The position numbers and the translations under genes were made by a program. A DNA stretch of 64,000 nt from Trichopria drosophilae (Eukaryota; Arthropoda; Insecta; Hymenoptera; Diapriidae), in NCBI GenBank assembly GCA_030407085.1, contig CM059582.1, forward strand, positions 200,926,001 to 200,990,000, in the 5' to 3' direction. The notes beneath the pieces were generated by a model. It saw nothing but the letters and a program-made list of their open reading frames with translations, did not search any database and was not told the DNA's origin. How positions within the stretch are numbered: the stretch's first letter is position 1; each line of letters opens with the position of its first letter. Shown here in pieces: positions 1 through 11,869 of this stretch.

Positions 1-36
1 AATCCAAAGGTCCGGGTTCAAGTCCCGGCGCATCAA
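1..36 (+). tRNA. 3' end of a tRNA gene, truncated by window edge
   Basis: The first bases read as the 3' part of a tRNA: the 3' side of an anticodon stem (TCCAA), a four-base variable loop, then a perfect T-arm with stem CCGGG/CCCGG around the loop TTCAAGT. The next seven bases, CGCATCA, would be the acceptor strand, with A as discriminator. The T-arm is intact, including the G-C pair that closes the T-loop. The anticodon lies outside the window, so the isotype cannot be read. Only a short T run follows, a weak Pol III terminator, so a tRNA pseudogene or tRNA-derived SINE head remains possible. Confidence 0.7.
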
Positions 37-2014
37 ATTTCTAAACCGTTCTGGCTTAAAATAATCCAATAAATTGTAATTTCTACTTTTGCATCATTCA
101 GAATCGTGACATTAAAATCTCTGTATTTACACATTTTACTCCGGAAATTTGGAGATTGCTCAATGAGAATTTAAAAATGGTGATCCAAGATGGTGTATGA
201 AAGTTAAAAATTTATATTGAAATTTTTAAGAGTTGCTAGAGAATTTTGAATTCTTTTACTATCTATTATCAGATTTAATAAAAAAAAATTACAGCAAAGT
301 AAGGCAGCACAATTGTTCTATAACTTCCTGACCTGTAGGTATCCTAACCTAAAAGTGAAAAAAAACACCGGTTTTAACAATTTTCAGGAAGTTTTTGTGG
401 CGAAACAAAATTTTCGGTATGTAATTAAAGTGCTATTCATCAGCTTTAAAGTGCTCTTCTAGTTATTCGGATATGAGTTTTTTAGTAGATTTTAGCAGAT
501 TTAGTGAATAGGTAACTGTATGAAAATAATTAACAAAATGAGATCAACCTTCTTGCCCAGAATTTTTCTATAACTTCAAGATTTTGTTGAATAAATACTG
601 AACCGTTCAGTCGAAAACCATTCTCAGTCAGTAACTTGAGAGACATAATTAATTGTTCTCCAAAAATAGTCACCACATTTCGTAATTTCTTTGCGAATAC
701 CGGGACTGTATTTAAGTCAATGTAATCAGTAAAATTAATTAATTAGTTTTAATACGAGACTAATAATATAAATAAAATACAATTAAAATACATTGCTAAA
801 GGCGTGACTCAATTCTTTTTGACAACCATCATTTATATACATTATGCTTATAAATATTTAGATGAACGTAACACTTATGCTAATTCACGTCTGGAAAAAT
901 ATTACATTACGAAAAACCAAAAAAATGTTTATAATGCTCTATTCAAGGGAGTTAAATTACGTTTGTATTCGACTTTCATTCATTTTGTTAGGTAGCACGA
1001 AATAATAATGGATGCACAAACACAAGATGAACTTAAATATTCAAAGCCTGGACGCAGAAAATACATGCTTATTTCAAATACGTCATTTTCAAAAATGGCA
1101 TGAAATAAAATGTTAATGACTATGTCGCATAGATAATCAAAGCTGTTGCGGCTAATTTTTGGTTTATTCATTAATGGGTCCTCCTCTTCGGCCATTATAA
1201 ATGCGTTTTTCGCTTTTCGGTAAAGAGCGAAGCATTAACGTGTAGGAACAATGCATTCAGTGTCCGGATGCGGCATATGACCACAATATTACTTTTCGTT
1301 ATGTCCCTTTATCACATTTAAATTCTGTTTACACCTCAATCAACGAAACTTTATGAATCGTTGAAATAACTTTATTTACGACCAAACGAATATGTAGGCG
1401 AGAAAATGTATATGTCACACTAAATAAAAATGACGTTTCTTTGCAAAATTCGTTGTTGGTTAAATAATAAAGATAATGGCATTTTGTAATTTAAAAAACT
1501 ACATAGTTATTTTAATTAATTAACTTAAGGAAACCTACTTTTCGGAACAAATTTGCAACTATATCAACAAAAGGTTGATAATCTAATAATTAAAACATAG
1601 GAAATTCCGCTAGTATCCTGCATACAATTAAAAACATAAAAATGCTTAGCACGACGTTTCCTTGGAGCCCTTTTCAAGTGCAAAAGGTTACTTACAAAGA
1701 TTAGTGACTAAAGACTTCTTTGTCTTCGCCTTATAAACTCTTTTTCGAATAAGGGGGAGGGGATTACTTAGACGATTTCAGAGTTAACAATAATTTATTA
1801 TAACTAATACTTAAATTTTGTGTATCCTCTATTTTATTAATTGGTGCTTTTTGAAGGGATCATTTCGGAAATTCTTGTAGTAAAAAATTGATTTTTAACA
1901 TCTAAAGTTTTGATCATCCCATTTAAAATTATTCTGTGTGTCCTTTCTATGTTTTGTAATTACAGTTTCAGTTTGTCATAATTTCTGAAAATTATTTTTA
2001 TGCTGTGAAATTCT
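37..2014. other. AT-rich sequence without recognisable gene
   Basis: No frame here looks like a protein. The frames near 804-995 and 980-1195 are short, low-complexity and unlike any family I know. No long inverted or tandem repeat was seen. Confidence 0.5.
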
Positions 2015-2604
2015 GGGTGCACCTCAAAAACCCGACTTTCAAACACCAGACACTTCAAAAAATATACATTAAAAAAACAGACATTTCAAAAACATACATT
2101 CAAAAAACCAGACATTTAAAAAAAACAAATATTTCAAAATGCAGAAATATTTTGATTTTTTAATGCATGGTTTTTTGATGTTGAGTTTTTGAAATGTCTG
2201 TTTTGTGATTTGTCGGGTTTTTGAGGTGCACCCCTGGTTTTGAATGTTCGTTTTTTAAAATGATTGGGGTGCACCTCAAAAACCCGACAAATCACAAAAC
2301 AGACTCTTCAAAAACCTGATATTAAAAAGCCAGACATTCAAAAACCACACTACATACAAAAAATGATCTTGAGTCGACAAGTCCTTGAGGTCTCACTGGA
2401 AGGTCATTTAAAAATGTTTGACTAATGGATTAATTTTTTAGATCACTTGAAGGTCAAATCAGTTTGACCCATGGATTGTTTATTAAACACACTTAGAATT
2501 CAATTATTAATAAATGTCTGTATTATGAAATGTCTGTTTTTTGAATGCCTGATTTTTGAAATGTATGGTTTTCGAATGTCGGGTTTTTGAGATACACCGG
2601 ACAT
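2015..2604. repeat. Inverted array of a short CAGACATTTCAAAAA-type word
   Basis: Variants of one roughly 16-base word (CAGACATTTCAAAAAC) occur many times in both orientations. A 'GGTGCACCTCAAAAACCCGA' block stands at 2015-2036, inverted at 2212-2233 and direct again at 2267-2289. A diverged inverted copy at about 2570-2604 closes the array. The array meets the 3' end of the Penelope-like relic at about 2599-2604. No target duplication was found. A mosaic non-autonomous element is the likeliest reading. Confidence 0.75.
2196..2304. repeat. Perfect 39-bp inverted repeat (hairpin)
   Basis: Positions 2196-2234 are the exact reverse complement of 2266-2304, separated by 31 bases. Perfect identity over 39 bp among decayed sequence suggests recent formation or gene conversion. 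Transcription would give a stable stem-loop. Confidence 0.9.
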
Positions 2605-2689
2605 GTTCTAACGCCTTTTTAGTCTCACCAAAATATGCAACATTACAGTTGTTGCACTGTATACAGTAAACTGTATTGTTTCTGTCCAA
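2599..2689 (-). pseudogene. GIY-YIG endonuclease fragment of the PLE
   Basis: On the minus strand the peptide VYCIQCNNCNVAYFGETKK matches the start of the PLE-type GIY-YIG nuclease: a 'VY.I.C..C...Y.GET' pattern with paired cysteines, and YFG standing for the second YIG. It breaks off after about 30 residues, where the frame enters the CAGACATTT word array. The catalytic arginine, glutamate and later regions are missing. The preceding reverse transcriptase blocks in the same direction support the call. Confidence 0.85.
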
Positions 2690-2969
2690 ATCACTTACTA
2701 AATCTTTGTATTTAATTATGATGTTGTTGCATTTATTGTTTATTTGTGGTACTATCTGTATATTGTATTTTTTAAAACTTCGTTTAATCGGATCACAAAG
2801 CCTTCTGTATATGGAACTTTTAAATACGATGTCAGGTTCTTGTTGTTATTTGTATTGCCGTAGTTGTACATTCTTTTCGTGATATAATAATAAAATGTTT
2901 CGGATAAGTCTTTTATTGACAATTGCAAATTTTTTTTATGCCACTTGCGTGTTGCTGTATTTGAGGACT

Positions 2970-4085
2970 CTGCCTGTCAATTATATATAGATCTGCAATT
3001 TTTGGTAAGCTTGGATGGTAGGAATTAAAATTTAAAAATCTGCCTCAATAAGTCGTTTTCTAGACCAATCAAACATTAACCTCTTAGTTTCCTGACTTTT
3101 AATTAATTGTAGGTCTAAAAATGTTATTATCTTGTTCTAATGCGAAATTTAATTGTATTTTCATGTGAAAACCATTAAAAACATTTATCATTTCAGTCAT
3201 TTTGTTTTTAGGAATGCATGTAATAATGTCGTCGACTTACCTGTAATAAAAATTGGTTTAAATGTTTTTTTTTTGGCAGCAAATATAGGTTAAACTGTGA
3301 ACCCCTCAGAGAGAGAGAGAGAGTTCTATTATATTTAATATGTCTTCTAATGGAAGTTTAGTTTTGCTACGTACATAATTAAATCTTCGCAAAATACTAG
3401 TTTTTATTAATTCGATTGGAATATACGTAAAAAGTGAAGTTACATCTAAGGAAATCATTATGTGGTCATCCGGTATCTTTGCGTTATATAAATATGAATG
3501 TAAATCACCACTATTCTTTATGAACGATCTTGGAGGGTTTGTACAGTTTTTATTAGATTAGCCAGAAAATTGGCAACATAATATGTTGTAGTACCATCTA
3601 AAGAAATTATAGGTCGTAAAGCTGCGTCTTTTTTATGTATCTTAGGCAATACATAACCTCGTGGAATGCAGATTTGAATGGTACATAATCATTATCACGT
3701 ATTGCTGTTTATTAATTCATAGGTGTTGTTATCAGAAAATAATGTTTCCAGTTTTTGAATGTATTCTGATTTATGTAATGCTATTGTGACAAATCCCTTG
3801 TCTGATTTTGTGAAGATGATATTTGGATTATTTAGTTTAAATTTGTAAATTTCTGAAATTGTTTATTGTAATCAATAATTTTCATGTTTAATAGGTTGCG
3901 TTTTTTAACGGAATTTTTTAGAATGTTAGAGATACCTTGTCTGATCATTGCTTTTGATACCTCACAATTATTTAGTCTCATTGTTTCTGTATTTTCAATT
4001 GTATCAATTATTGAAGTTTTATCTTTTTGTTTATTATATTGTAATCGGGTCCCAGTTGTAATATAGAAACAAAATTGTTAGAAAT
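2970..4085 (-). pseudogene. Broken PLE reverse transcriptase
   Basis: The conserved reverse transcriptase blocks lie in the expected order but in different frames. The metal-binding aspartates are still visible: one in LDVTSLF (motif A) and two in VDDII (motif C). Between A and C the frame runs into an (AG)n tract at 3308-3323 and a poly-A-type run near 3267-3274. A frame change also falls near 3540, between the PKIHK block and motif A. The copy cannot encode a complete enzyme and is a molecular fossil. Family assignment rests on motif sequence and order and is firm. Confidence 0.92.
3308..3323. repeat. (AG)n microsatellite inside the dead reverse transcriptase
   Basis: Eight AG units interrupt the relic between motifs A and C. 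The expansion must have followed loss of coding constraint or caused it. Confidence 0.9.
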
Positions 4086-4199
4086 GTGCAAAACGTACAA
4101 AAATGTACTTCATTTTTATATTTAATAAATACACCACAATTAATGTACTGTCAGAAACCTGTACTAGAAAAGGATATATATTGTTCTGAAATCAATGAC

Positions 4200-4252
4200 A
4201 ATTTTATTCGGAATTTTATTTGGAATTTTATTTGGAATTTTATTAGGAATTT
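4200..4252. repeat. 12-bp tandem repeat, about four units
   Basis: The unit GAATTTTATTTG repeats with a 12-bp period and few changes. Translated in one frame it gives a repeated N-F-I-(R/W) pattern, which is a by-product of the repeat and no evidence of a gene. Confidence 0.85.
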
Positions 4253-4568
4253 AACAGTTTTGAGTCTTGAATACCCTTATAAATATATGATTTTCTTTGG
4301 GTACTGAATATCAGTGCCTGATACGGTTTAAACGCAGAATTTTCAAAAATTACTTCAGACACGCTGCGTTGTCTCATAGTCGACTCTGGGTACAGCTGTT
4401 TGTAGAATATGATATAATTATTTTACATACATTATTCATTTATTAACTCTGTAACGATAAAAGTATGATATAAAAATAAAATAAATTTACATTTTTTGGT
4501 TCCTACTTTGAAACCGTTGTTTCAAAACTAGAAAATCAGCAACGCTAAAAAACTCATGAATTATATTC

Positions 4569-5213
4569 GGCTCCACGTCTTTATTTCACATGACAACTAA
4601 TCACACGATAGAAGAGAACACGACAATTGATCGCACGACAAAATATCACATGGACAAATAACCATAAACAAAAATATCACTGCGATAAAAAACCAGTCCA
4701 AACAAATTTGAACGTTACATACGGAAATTCACGTTAGTCTTTTGTCGCCGTCATTTTGGAGTTAGGACATTTTGGTCCCCCTAGTTTGGCCCCGGATATT
4801 TTGGCTCCGCCGTTTTTGGCATCAGACTATTTGACCCTGGTCATTGTTGCGAATTATTTTAGATAAAAATTCGTATACTAAAATGGGGGAGACAGAGAAA
4901 TGGCAACGTCATGAAACTAACCTAACCTAACTACTCAGAATTTTGCCCACTCCTAATAATGTCTAAAAGCATATGCGTGTCCTAAAACTAACCTAACCTA
5001 ACCAGTCAGAAATCCGCTTACTTCTGATAATGCATAAATGAATATGGCTGTACGGAAAAATTTTTAATTGTGTGATATTTTATTAATGTGATATTTTGTC
5101 ATTGTGATATATTTATGCGAGACATTTTATCATTGTGATAATTTGACATGTGATCAAATGTCCGTGATATTTTCTCGTGTGATTATTTGTCCGTGAAATA
5201 AAGACGTGCTACC
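4569..5213. mobile_element. Non-autonomous DNA element with TIRs and 8-bp target duplication
   Basis: The ends are inverted repeats: 4569-4589 and 5193-5213 match at 18 of 21 positions, including CACGTCTTTATTTCAC exactly. Both ends begin with GG. The 8-mer TTATATTC lies directly outside both ends (4561-4568 and 5214-5221) as a target-site duplication. The 645-bp interior codes for nothing. It carries subterminal variants of 'TGTGATATTTTGTC' and a 'CATTTTGG-C-C' word run at 4750-4850. An 8-bp duplication fits hAT, P or Merlin superfamilies; the GG ends recall Merlin, but I cannot assign it. Confidence 0.85.
4915..5056. repeat. 71-bp tandem duplication containing CCTAA (telomere-type) units
   Basis: AACTAACCTAACCTAAC at 4915 recurs at 4986 with similar following sequence (TCAGAA...CTTCTGATAAT), giving a 71-bp period. 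The CCTAA pairs equal the insect telomere unit TTAGG on the other strand, but only two or three units occur per copy. Confidence 0.8.
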
Positions 5214-5221
5214 TTATATTC

Positions 5222-7398
5222 ATTTCCTATTGAAACTACCACTTGTAATTGTTAATCAAGATTAATCTAATATTTGATTCAGTTTCAGCGAAAAATTCTC
5301 CATTAACAACTTTGAAGTAAATTCAAATACCGATTCAATATTCAAAATTTTTCCGCTTTTCTGGATTGACTATTTCGATTTTCCACAATCAGTTATTGAA
5401 TTCGTAGTCAGGGATCCCTAAAACCATAATTTACATAGTTGCACGTCAATCTTTTGTACATGTTTAAAGTGTTTTAGAAACTTAATATCTTAGTTAACAT
5501 CTTAATTGGTTAACCAATTATTTGCGTGAAGGTTATGTTATATTTATAATAATGATTTTATAAGGGATTAACGATTAGGAGATGTAGCTAATTCAACGTA
5601 TAGTAAATAGTATCAATAATAGTAACATACTAAATAGCATTACTTAAAAGTTTTTTATATATTCAATTATCGAAGTTCTTAGTTACATAACGGGTATCAG
5701 TGAATGAAACAATATTTTTGTCTTGTTTCCTATAAACGTTGATTAATCTAACTACATTTTGCAATTTTGTATCTTTTAGCCTCAATTGTTGAATTAAACA
5801 TTTTTCTATCTGTGCGTATGCAGAATATATTACGACAAATACTGATGAAATTACATCACGAAGACGGACCTCAATGTTGTGAACCTGCAATCACAGAGAG
5901 CAAACGTCCCAGAGCTGGAATATGCTGCTTATAAGGATATTCTGCGTCTATAGAATTGTATGGAATGTTCCTTGTGCCTATTCAAATGTCGTAGCCTTTA
6001 TCGTCTGTATACTGAACCTATGGTTAGAATCAATTCAGTTCAAGCGTAGAGATGAGATTGCACTTTTTGGGAATGAACAGAAAACATAATACCAGTAGTC
6101 GACAAAAAAATCCGATGCTATTATTAAGGCCAAATTCATCGGCTGTAAGAATTGAAAAATATCGATACTTTCAGATTTGCATGAACTGTCTTAACGCATT
6201 AACGCCCAAAGAAAACTTTAATTTCAATCCAGTATTTCGAATCAAAATGAAAGGTACATATTCTACTAATTTCAAGGCCGTTTTTAGACATTCCAAAGAC
6301 AAAATTTAGTTTCAGTCATCAGGAATTAAATTGTGGGAAATATTTATTTTTCTACATTTTTTGTGAGCTATTAAAACATTAGGATTCTATTAAAACTATG
6401 GATAAAGGTGATAAAAATGTTTGAAGTTTAAGAAAAAAGTTTTACACATCACATTATTTTAACGTCCTTCAATTGGTGTCTACAATGAAAATGTCGTTGA
6501 AAATTTCCGGACGATGTAACTCAAAAACTATGAGATTGTTTACAAAAATGCTGAGAATGAACATTTCCTATAATTTATTGAGAAATATAGTGGGGATTTT
6601 GGAATAGAAGAAGTTCATGAATCCCTTAAATTTCAACGTATATAATTGGAATTACGGGAGCTTCTTGTAGAGATACTAACGTCGCGTCTACGCCTGGTGA
6701 CGAAAAACAAAACTAACTTCATCTTCGCTCGCTGATTCATATTTCTGTTACAAGTTTCGTAATTTTATCATACTGTTCCAGAATTTTCATTTCATATAGT
6801 GTTGTTTTTTTACGAAAAACACCATTCAATAACGTCTTTTATTTATGCTCTACTATTGGTATACAATTTCATAATCTCAGTAACGCATATAACTGTAATA
6901 AAAATGGATTTCAGTGAACTTTAACCGTTAATTACGTTTTCAAAGACATCAGTATTCATAATTCTTTTCGGCACGACTCAGCAGTAATGCTTCGCCGCAT
7001 TAATTTCGAGCTGTTTTCAGTTTCAATGAGAACATCAATGCACGACACTCTGAAGAAATTGAATTACTGCGTCTCAGACGAAAACGACTCATACGTCACT
7101 TTAATGTTGCTTGTGTCCATAAATATCTGCCGGATGGTATACTTTCACTGACGTAAAGTGTTAATAGCGATAACGCTCATCAAAAGAAATTTAATTGCTT
7201 AATCGAAGTAGACTCTCCAATTAATTACCACTTTGTACATGTAATCATTTTAAAGAGTTTCTCTCGAAAAGTATAAATGGCATTATCCAAGAAAACAGGA
7301 AACATTCCTTTTCGTAGTATCGTTACTTAATGTTTAAGACATCTATTGGAAGTGACTGTTAATTTCCCTTCTTTACCACACCCTATATTATTACTAGG
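5222..7398. other. AT-rich sequence without recognisable gene
   Basis: Short frames at 5663-5890 (minus) and 6052-6309 (plus) match no family I recognise. The stretch at about 6960-7130 is less AT-rich and could be a non-coding conserved block. Nothing else was seen. Confidence 0.4.
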
Positions 7399-7400
7399 TA

Positions 7401-7653
7401 GAGTCCCGGTGTATTTGCCTGCTCGGTTCATCGCCTTCCCCTCCCGCCTTATATTTGTCAAAAGAAGGGGGGCGCCGCTTCTCCCACTCTCCTCAGTCGC
7501 GTTACATTTATGACGTCACAGCAGACCCTTCTTAAGGCCCCAGCGCGCAAGGTGGGGGAAAAAGAGAGCGGCGACAGACAAATATAACGAGACAGAACTG
7601 AGTAAATATGCTGGGACGTAAATATAGCGAGACACACATATATACCGGGACTA
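7401..7653. mobile_element. Short TIR element (mariner-like MITE candidate)
   Basis: The left end GAGTCCCGGTGTATTTG and the reverse complement of the right end, TAGTCCCGGTATATATG, form imperfect inverted repeats. TA lies immediately outside each (7399-7400 and 7654-7655), as for Tc1/mariner insertions. The 253-bp body is much more GC-rich than its surroundings. It repeats an 'ATATTTGTC / TAAATATGCTGGGACGTAAATATAGCGAGAC' theme. An open frame running out of it on the minus strand is a consequence of base composition. Confidence 0.65.
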
Positions 7654-7655
7654 TA

Positions 7656-9399
7656 CTGCAAAGTCATAATTTGTTTTTTACATGTTTTCATTTTCCAAAG
7701 ATTATACTCAAAAAACGAAAATTGTATTTGTACAAAAAATAGCGTGAAACAGTATATTTTTTAGAATCAATATAAAATTACTACTTTAATATTTATGTGT
7801 CGCTTGAAATGCTTGACGAAACCTGCAATTAATGATCGAAACCGATTGCCATCTTTTGTTTGTTATATTTTTAAGTCTATGTCAATATTTTAAAATATTA
7901 CAAAAAGAAAAAAAAAGAAAATCATTATTTTTTATTGTGTGTTATTACTTTACATTGGTAGCATCCTTTAAGTTAATGACTGAATAGTTTGCGCTTAAAT
8001 ATTGCTACTTGCACCTCTTGAAACAATGAAAATAACTTTGCATTCGGGTGGCTAAAAACAAAAATCTTTTGATGACATTTTAAAAGTATCCTGGAATTAC
8101 TCAAAATGTAATTACTGCTGAATGAAGGTCACTTTACAGTGTGCATTACATTCTCTGACATGAACGAATTAAATTACTCAAACGCAGTGTTGTCAAATTC
8201 AGTGGTAAATAGTTCAGCAGTATTACATGCAAGAGCAGCTAATTTGAAATGTATCTGTAGATGCTATTTCCACTTTAACTGGAACCAACATGTGCGCAAT
8301 ATGCGAGACACATATCTTCCGTTAAACAAGATGTGTTTCCATCAATGTAGACCCAAGTTCAAAGCCTTCCTTAATTGAGAATCATCAGTGGAATTTGCGA
8401 GAAACATAACTAAGATCGAGCTTCTCCTTTAGTTAGATCTAGATCCTTGTGTAGACATTACCTCGTCATAACAAAAGAGCAGCAATTTCGTACTCGTCAT
8501 TAAACATCAATGTAACAATATTTGACAAATGGATTGAAATAATTTAGAACTACATAAATTAATATTTATTATAATATATTACCATAGGTTCAAGGAAAAT
8601 AATTCAACCAATTTTTAGGGTATGATTATACTATAATTGGTTTATTAAACATAATTTTTATTGTGTTTAGAACTTTGCTGAAATTATAACTATTAATATA
8701 GATATTGTTTAATTATCAGATAATAAATATTAACAATTGTGTATCATGAGTATTGAAAATTGACCATGACATAATGCTAAAACCATTTAATGTTATAATT
8801 CGCATTCGTCGAATAATATTGACAAATATCTTAAATTTTCTAAAGTTAGGTAAAAGGACAATTTCGAAAGACGGTGAACAAAATACTCAAAAGGCTTCAA
8901 ACGTCAGAAACTTTACCGCGCCCTTTTTCGTAAAACTCGTTCCCGAAGAAAAGAATTTTCTTCACTTGTCCTATTTTCTTTTTGTCAACTTAGATTATAC
9001 ACAGTTCAGAACAAACCAAACTTGTCACATTCATTGAGAAATATAGCGACGAAATCTACACATAAACATAAAGAAAATTTATTAAAATCCTACATATTTT
9101 CTATAAATTTCAACAATATCGCAATACAAATTTCCGCGTGATGTTTTGAAACAATTTTCATTTTTAACATACCCGAAGATGACGAAGTGAAAAACTTTCG
9201 AAATTCATCAAAACTTTCCAATCCTGGAATATTCGTCCAATAAAAAGCTTAAATCATTCTTGAGGGCTTATAAATTTTGTAAATTTCATTAAAAAAGACT
9301 ACCTCGATAATGACAATCGTAAAACTCTCGTTTCGCATGAGATACTACCTGCGGTTTGTCAAACTTCTCCCACCGTGACTTTATATCCCCGTGTAATAT
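7656..9399. other. AT-rich sequence without recognisable gene
   Basis: The short frames at 8139-8378 and 8753-9037 show no domain or motif. Near 9172-9205 a 'CCCGAAGATGACGAAG ... CTTTCGAAA' stretch recalls retroelement 3' tails, but it is too short to call. Confidence 0.35.
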
Positions 9400-9890
9400 A
9401 TATTCTTGGCGAAACGATTAAAAGTAAAATTTACACTCTACAATCATACGTGGGTTGGAAAATGGGAAGATAATGAATTTTCCACTTGCGACCCGATGTC
9501 GGGATTGGTTGTAACAGGCCGGGGCCCATCCTGTTTCAACGCCGTCATCAATCGTAAAATGCGTCAGCGCCGATTTTCTATAACGGAAATTTCCGATAAA
9601 TTCGTTGGTTGCCCTGTCATTAATTCGAGAGGATCGATGTGATTATTTTCGCGACGTTTCGATTCAAATCAAACGTATTGCCCGGCAGGTACATTGTGTG
9701 CGTCGCTTCCAATTTATCAGCTTATATGTATATTTCACTCGACTCCCTACCCCAGATTTACGAAACGTCCGTATTCTGTGCGAACAATGCGCCTCCGCTT
9801 TTCACGCATAGTTTATTGCGGAACGGTGTTAATTATAGCACGTCGAAAATTTTTGACAAAAGACGAATTCGACCGTTATAAGGTTCTTTC
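9400..9890. other. Less AT-rich island; candidate conserved non-coding block
   Basis: Base composition changes sharply here, and four short plus-strand frames overlap in different phases because stops are rarer. None carries a recognisable domain. The frame at 9406-9642 is the most protein-like (it includes HTWVGKWEDNEF) but lacks an ATG-initiated family match. I read it as an unannotated exon or, more likely, a regulatory block. Confidence 0.3.
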
Positions 9891-11868
9891 AAAGTTTAGG
9901 AATAATGGAAATTCCTAAATCAAAATCAAAAAGATCGGTTAAAATTTGACCTAATTTTCTTGAGATGAAGAAGTTCCAAAACTGACTTACAAGAAAAAAC
10001 TCCCAGTACTTGTATATTACTCCTAAATACTGTAAACTAATATAGAAACGACAATATATACAAGTTATATACAATATATACAATATATTCGATAATTCAC
10101 TGCTGAAAGTTAATCGTTTTGTGGATTTGCCCATATGACGTGAACGATGGGTGAAAGCGATAACTTACCGACCTCTTCGTGATCCTCACAGATGGCGCTG
10201 TCGTACAAATTGAAAATAGTGTGACTGGAACGCTGTCAAAATGTATTTAGTTACGGGATTCGTCTGCCTACTGGTGATTCTCAAGTCTGATTATAATTTG
10301 ACGGTATTGAAATTCATTTCTGTGCTTCACAAGGCAAGTGTATATATGATAAAAAATAAAAAGCGTTACAATGAATTTAAAATCATCTTGTTTTAATTAC
10401 AAATTAACATAAGAAATTGAAATTTGTTTTACATCTTGCAATTCGACTCGAGAAATTAAACCCGACATTGAAAAAGTCTATGAAAAATGTATTCTATGAA
10501 TATGTTTTTCTTGAATAATTCTTCTGAAAATGGGGATCTCAAACACTTTCTTAATTAATTTACTATATAAAGATGGCAACTTATTAGGTTCTTTTAGAAT
10601 AATAGACGTATTTTTCTAACATTTTGGGAAAAGAAAATTAGGTATTCCACGTAGCCGTTAGTTAATTTAAAGGCTATAAAAATTAGTCGATATGGAGGAT
10701 TCTTAAGACGACTATAAGTACCATAATAACTTACTCTAAACTTTCCTTACATAAACATCGAGACCAAAAAAGAAAAAAAAACTCTTTGTTGAATATCAGA
10801 AACCGCAAAAAAAAAACGACTAATTTGTTGAACTCGACCTTGCGTTCCATTGGGAAATTTCCTCAACCAGCTTACTATTAAAGTAATATCCTTCTCCGAG
10901 TGGTTCCGAATTGTAAACTAAGAAAAGTCCGGGAAAAACGAAAGCAATAGTATAAGATGCCTTTCGTATCACTTGGGAGGTAACCCGGTACCATGGAGAT
11001 GTTATAAACACCACTGATAATCAGACGGGGAAACTGAAGAAACGTTTAAATAGAGATAGTGTAAAGCATTTGGATGTTCAATTTAAAATCGATATTCTAT
11101 AATGTAATGCCAGAAAGGTAATTTACAAGATCTAATTCAGTGCTTTTTTGTTACACGGTAGTAAAATCTTGCCATCCGTACACATTTTTAAATTTTGTGT
11201 ACATATTAAATTTTCTTCTTTGCTTGTTGGTTGCATTTAGCTGAAGGAATTAACACTTTACATTATATATATTCAATAACATATTATAAGAAATTTTTGC
11301 AGTACAATATTCAGTTTTAATACTATTTGTACGATTACATTCTTATATATTGGTGATTTTATTGAAAGAGACACCGAAACATGTCTCGTTTGTTATGTTT
11401 CTCAAATTTTGTCTAAATTATTTCGTAAACTGGCATATGTTATGTTACCATTTCGCACATTTTAAAGACCGTAAAGTTTACATTCTTCGTTTATAATTGA
11501 ATACTTGAAAGTTAAAATTACGTTTTCTCAAAAATCCAGAGAAAAGAAAGATATGATCTAAATTTTACCAAAGAGTAATCCGAAAGTGATACGATAATAT
11601 CACGATTTTGAAACTTTACATTTCATGATCTAACATTTTTTGACCATTAATGGAAACTAGATTAAAATTGGATCTATTCAGATAAAAAAACGGATCTATT
11701 ATGATCAATTTATTTTATAGTAAGCATCATGACATTGAAAGACGGATTCGACTATTGTGAATTTTAAGACCACTTTTTGGTTTAAATCGAACCAATTATG
11801 GTTCACTTTTTGAGAAAATGGAATTATCTCACCTTTGAGCTGTTTTTACGAAGCAGCTTCGTATCAAA
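9891..11868. other. AT-rich sequence without recognisable gene
   Basis: No coding or repeat structure could be supported. Several poly-A runs occur near 10750-10820. Confidence 0.4.
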
Positions 11869-11869
11869 A

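Larger units (their letters stand above)
2599..4085 (-). mobile_element. Penelope-like element (PLE) relic
   Basis: Read on the minus strand, the block order matches the Penelope-like retroelement family: an N-terminal QLGPDYN-like stretch (about 4047-4080), KSDKGFVTIAL (about 3756-3815), PKIHKKDAALRPIIS (3602-3647), LDVTSLFTYIP (3417-3452), VDDIITCIP (3210-3236), NSYHPSLPKIADLYI (2983-3026), then a GIY-YIG-type segment (2599-2689). In PLEs the reverse transcriptase copies the element RNA and the GIY-YIG nuclease nicks the target. The copy has lost one frame: several shifts and stops separate the blocks. Neither the 5' end nor flanking repeats could be set; the 3' end is replaced by a word array. 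Confidence 0.93.

Noticed and set aside
4915..5010. Telomere sequence from CCTAA units
   Set aside because: Only two or three units per copy within a transposable element; no array, so not a telomere or a clear fusion point.
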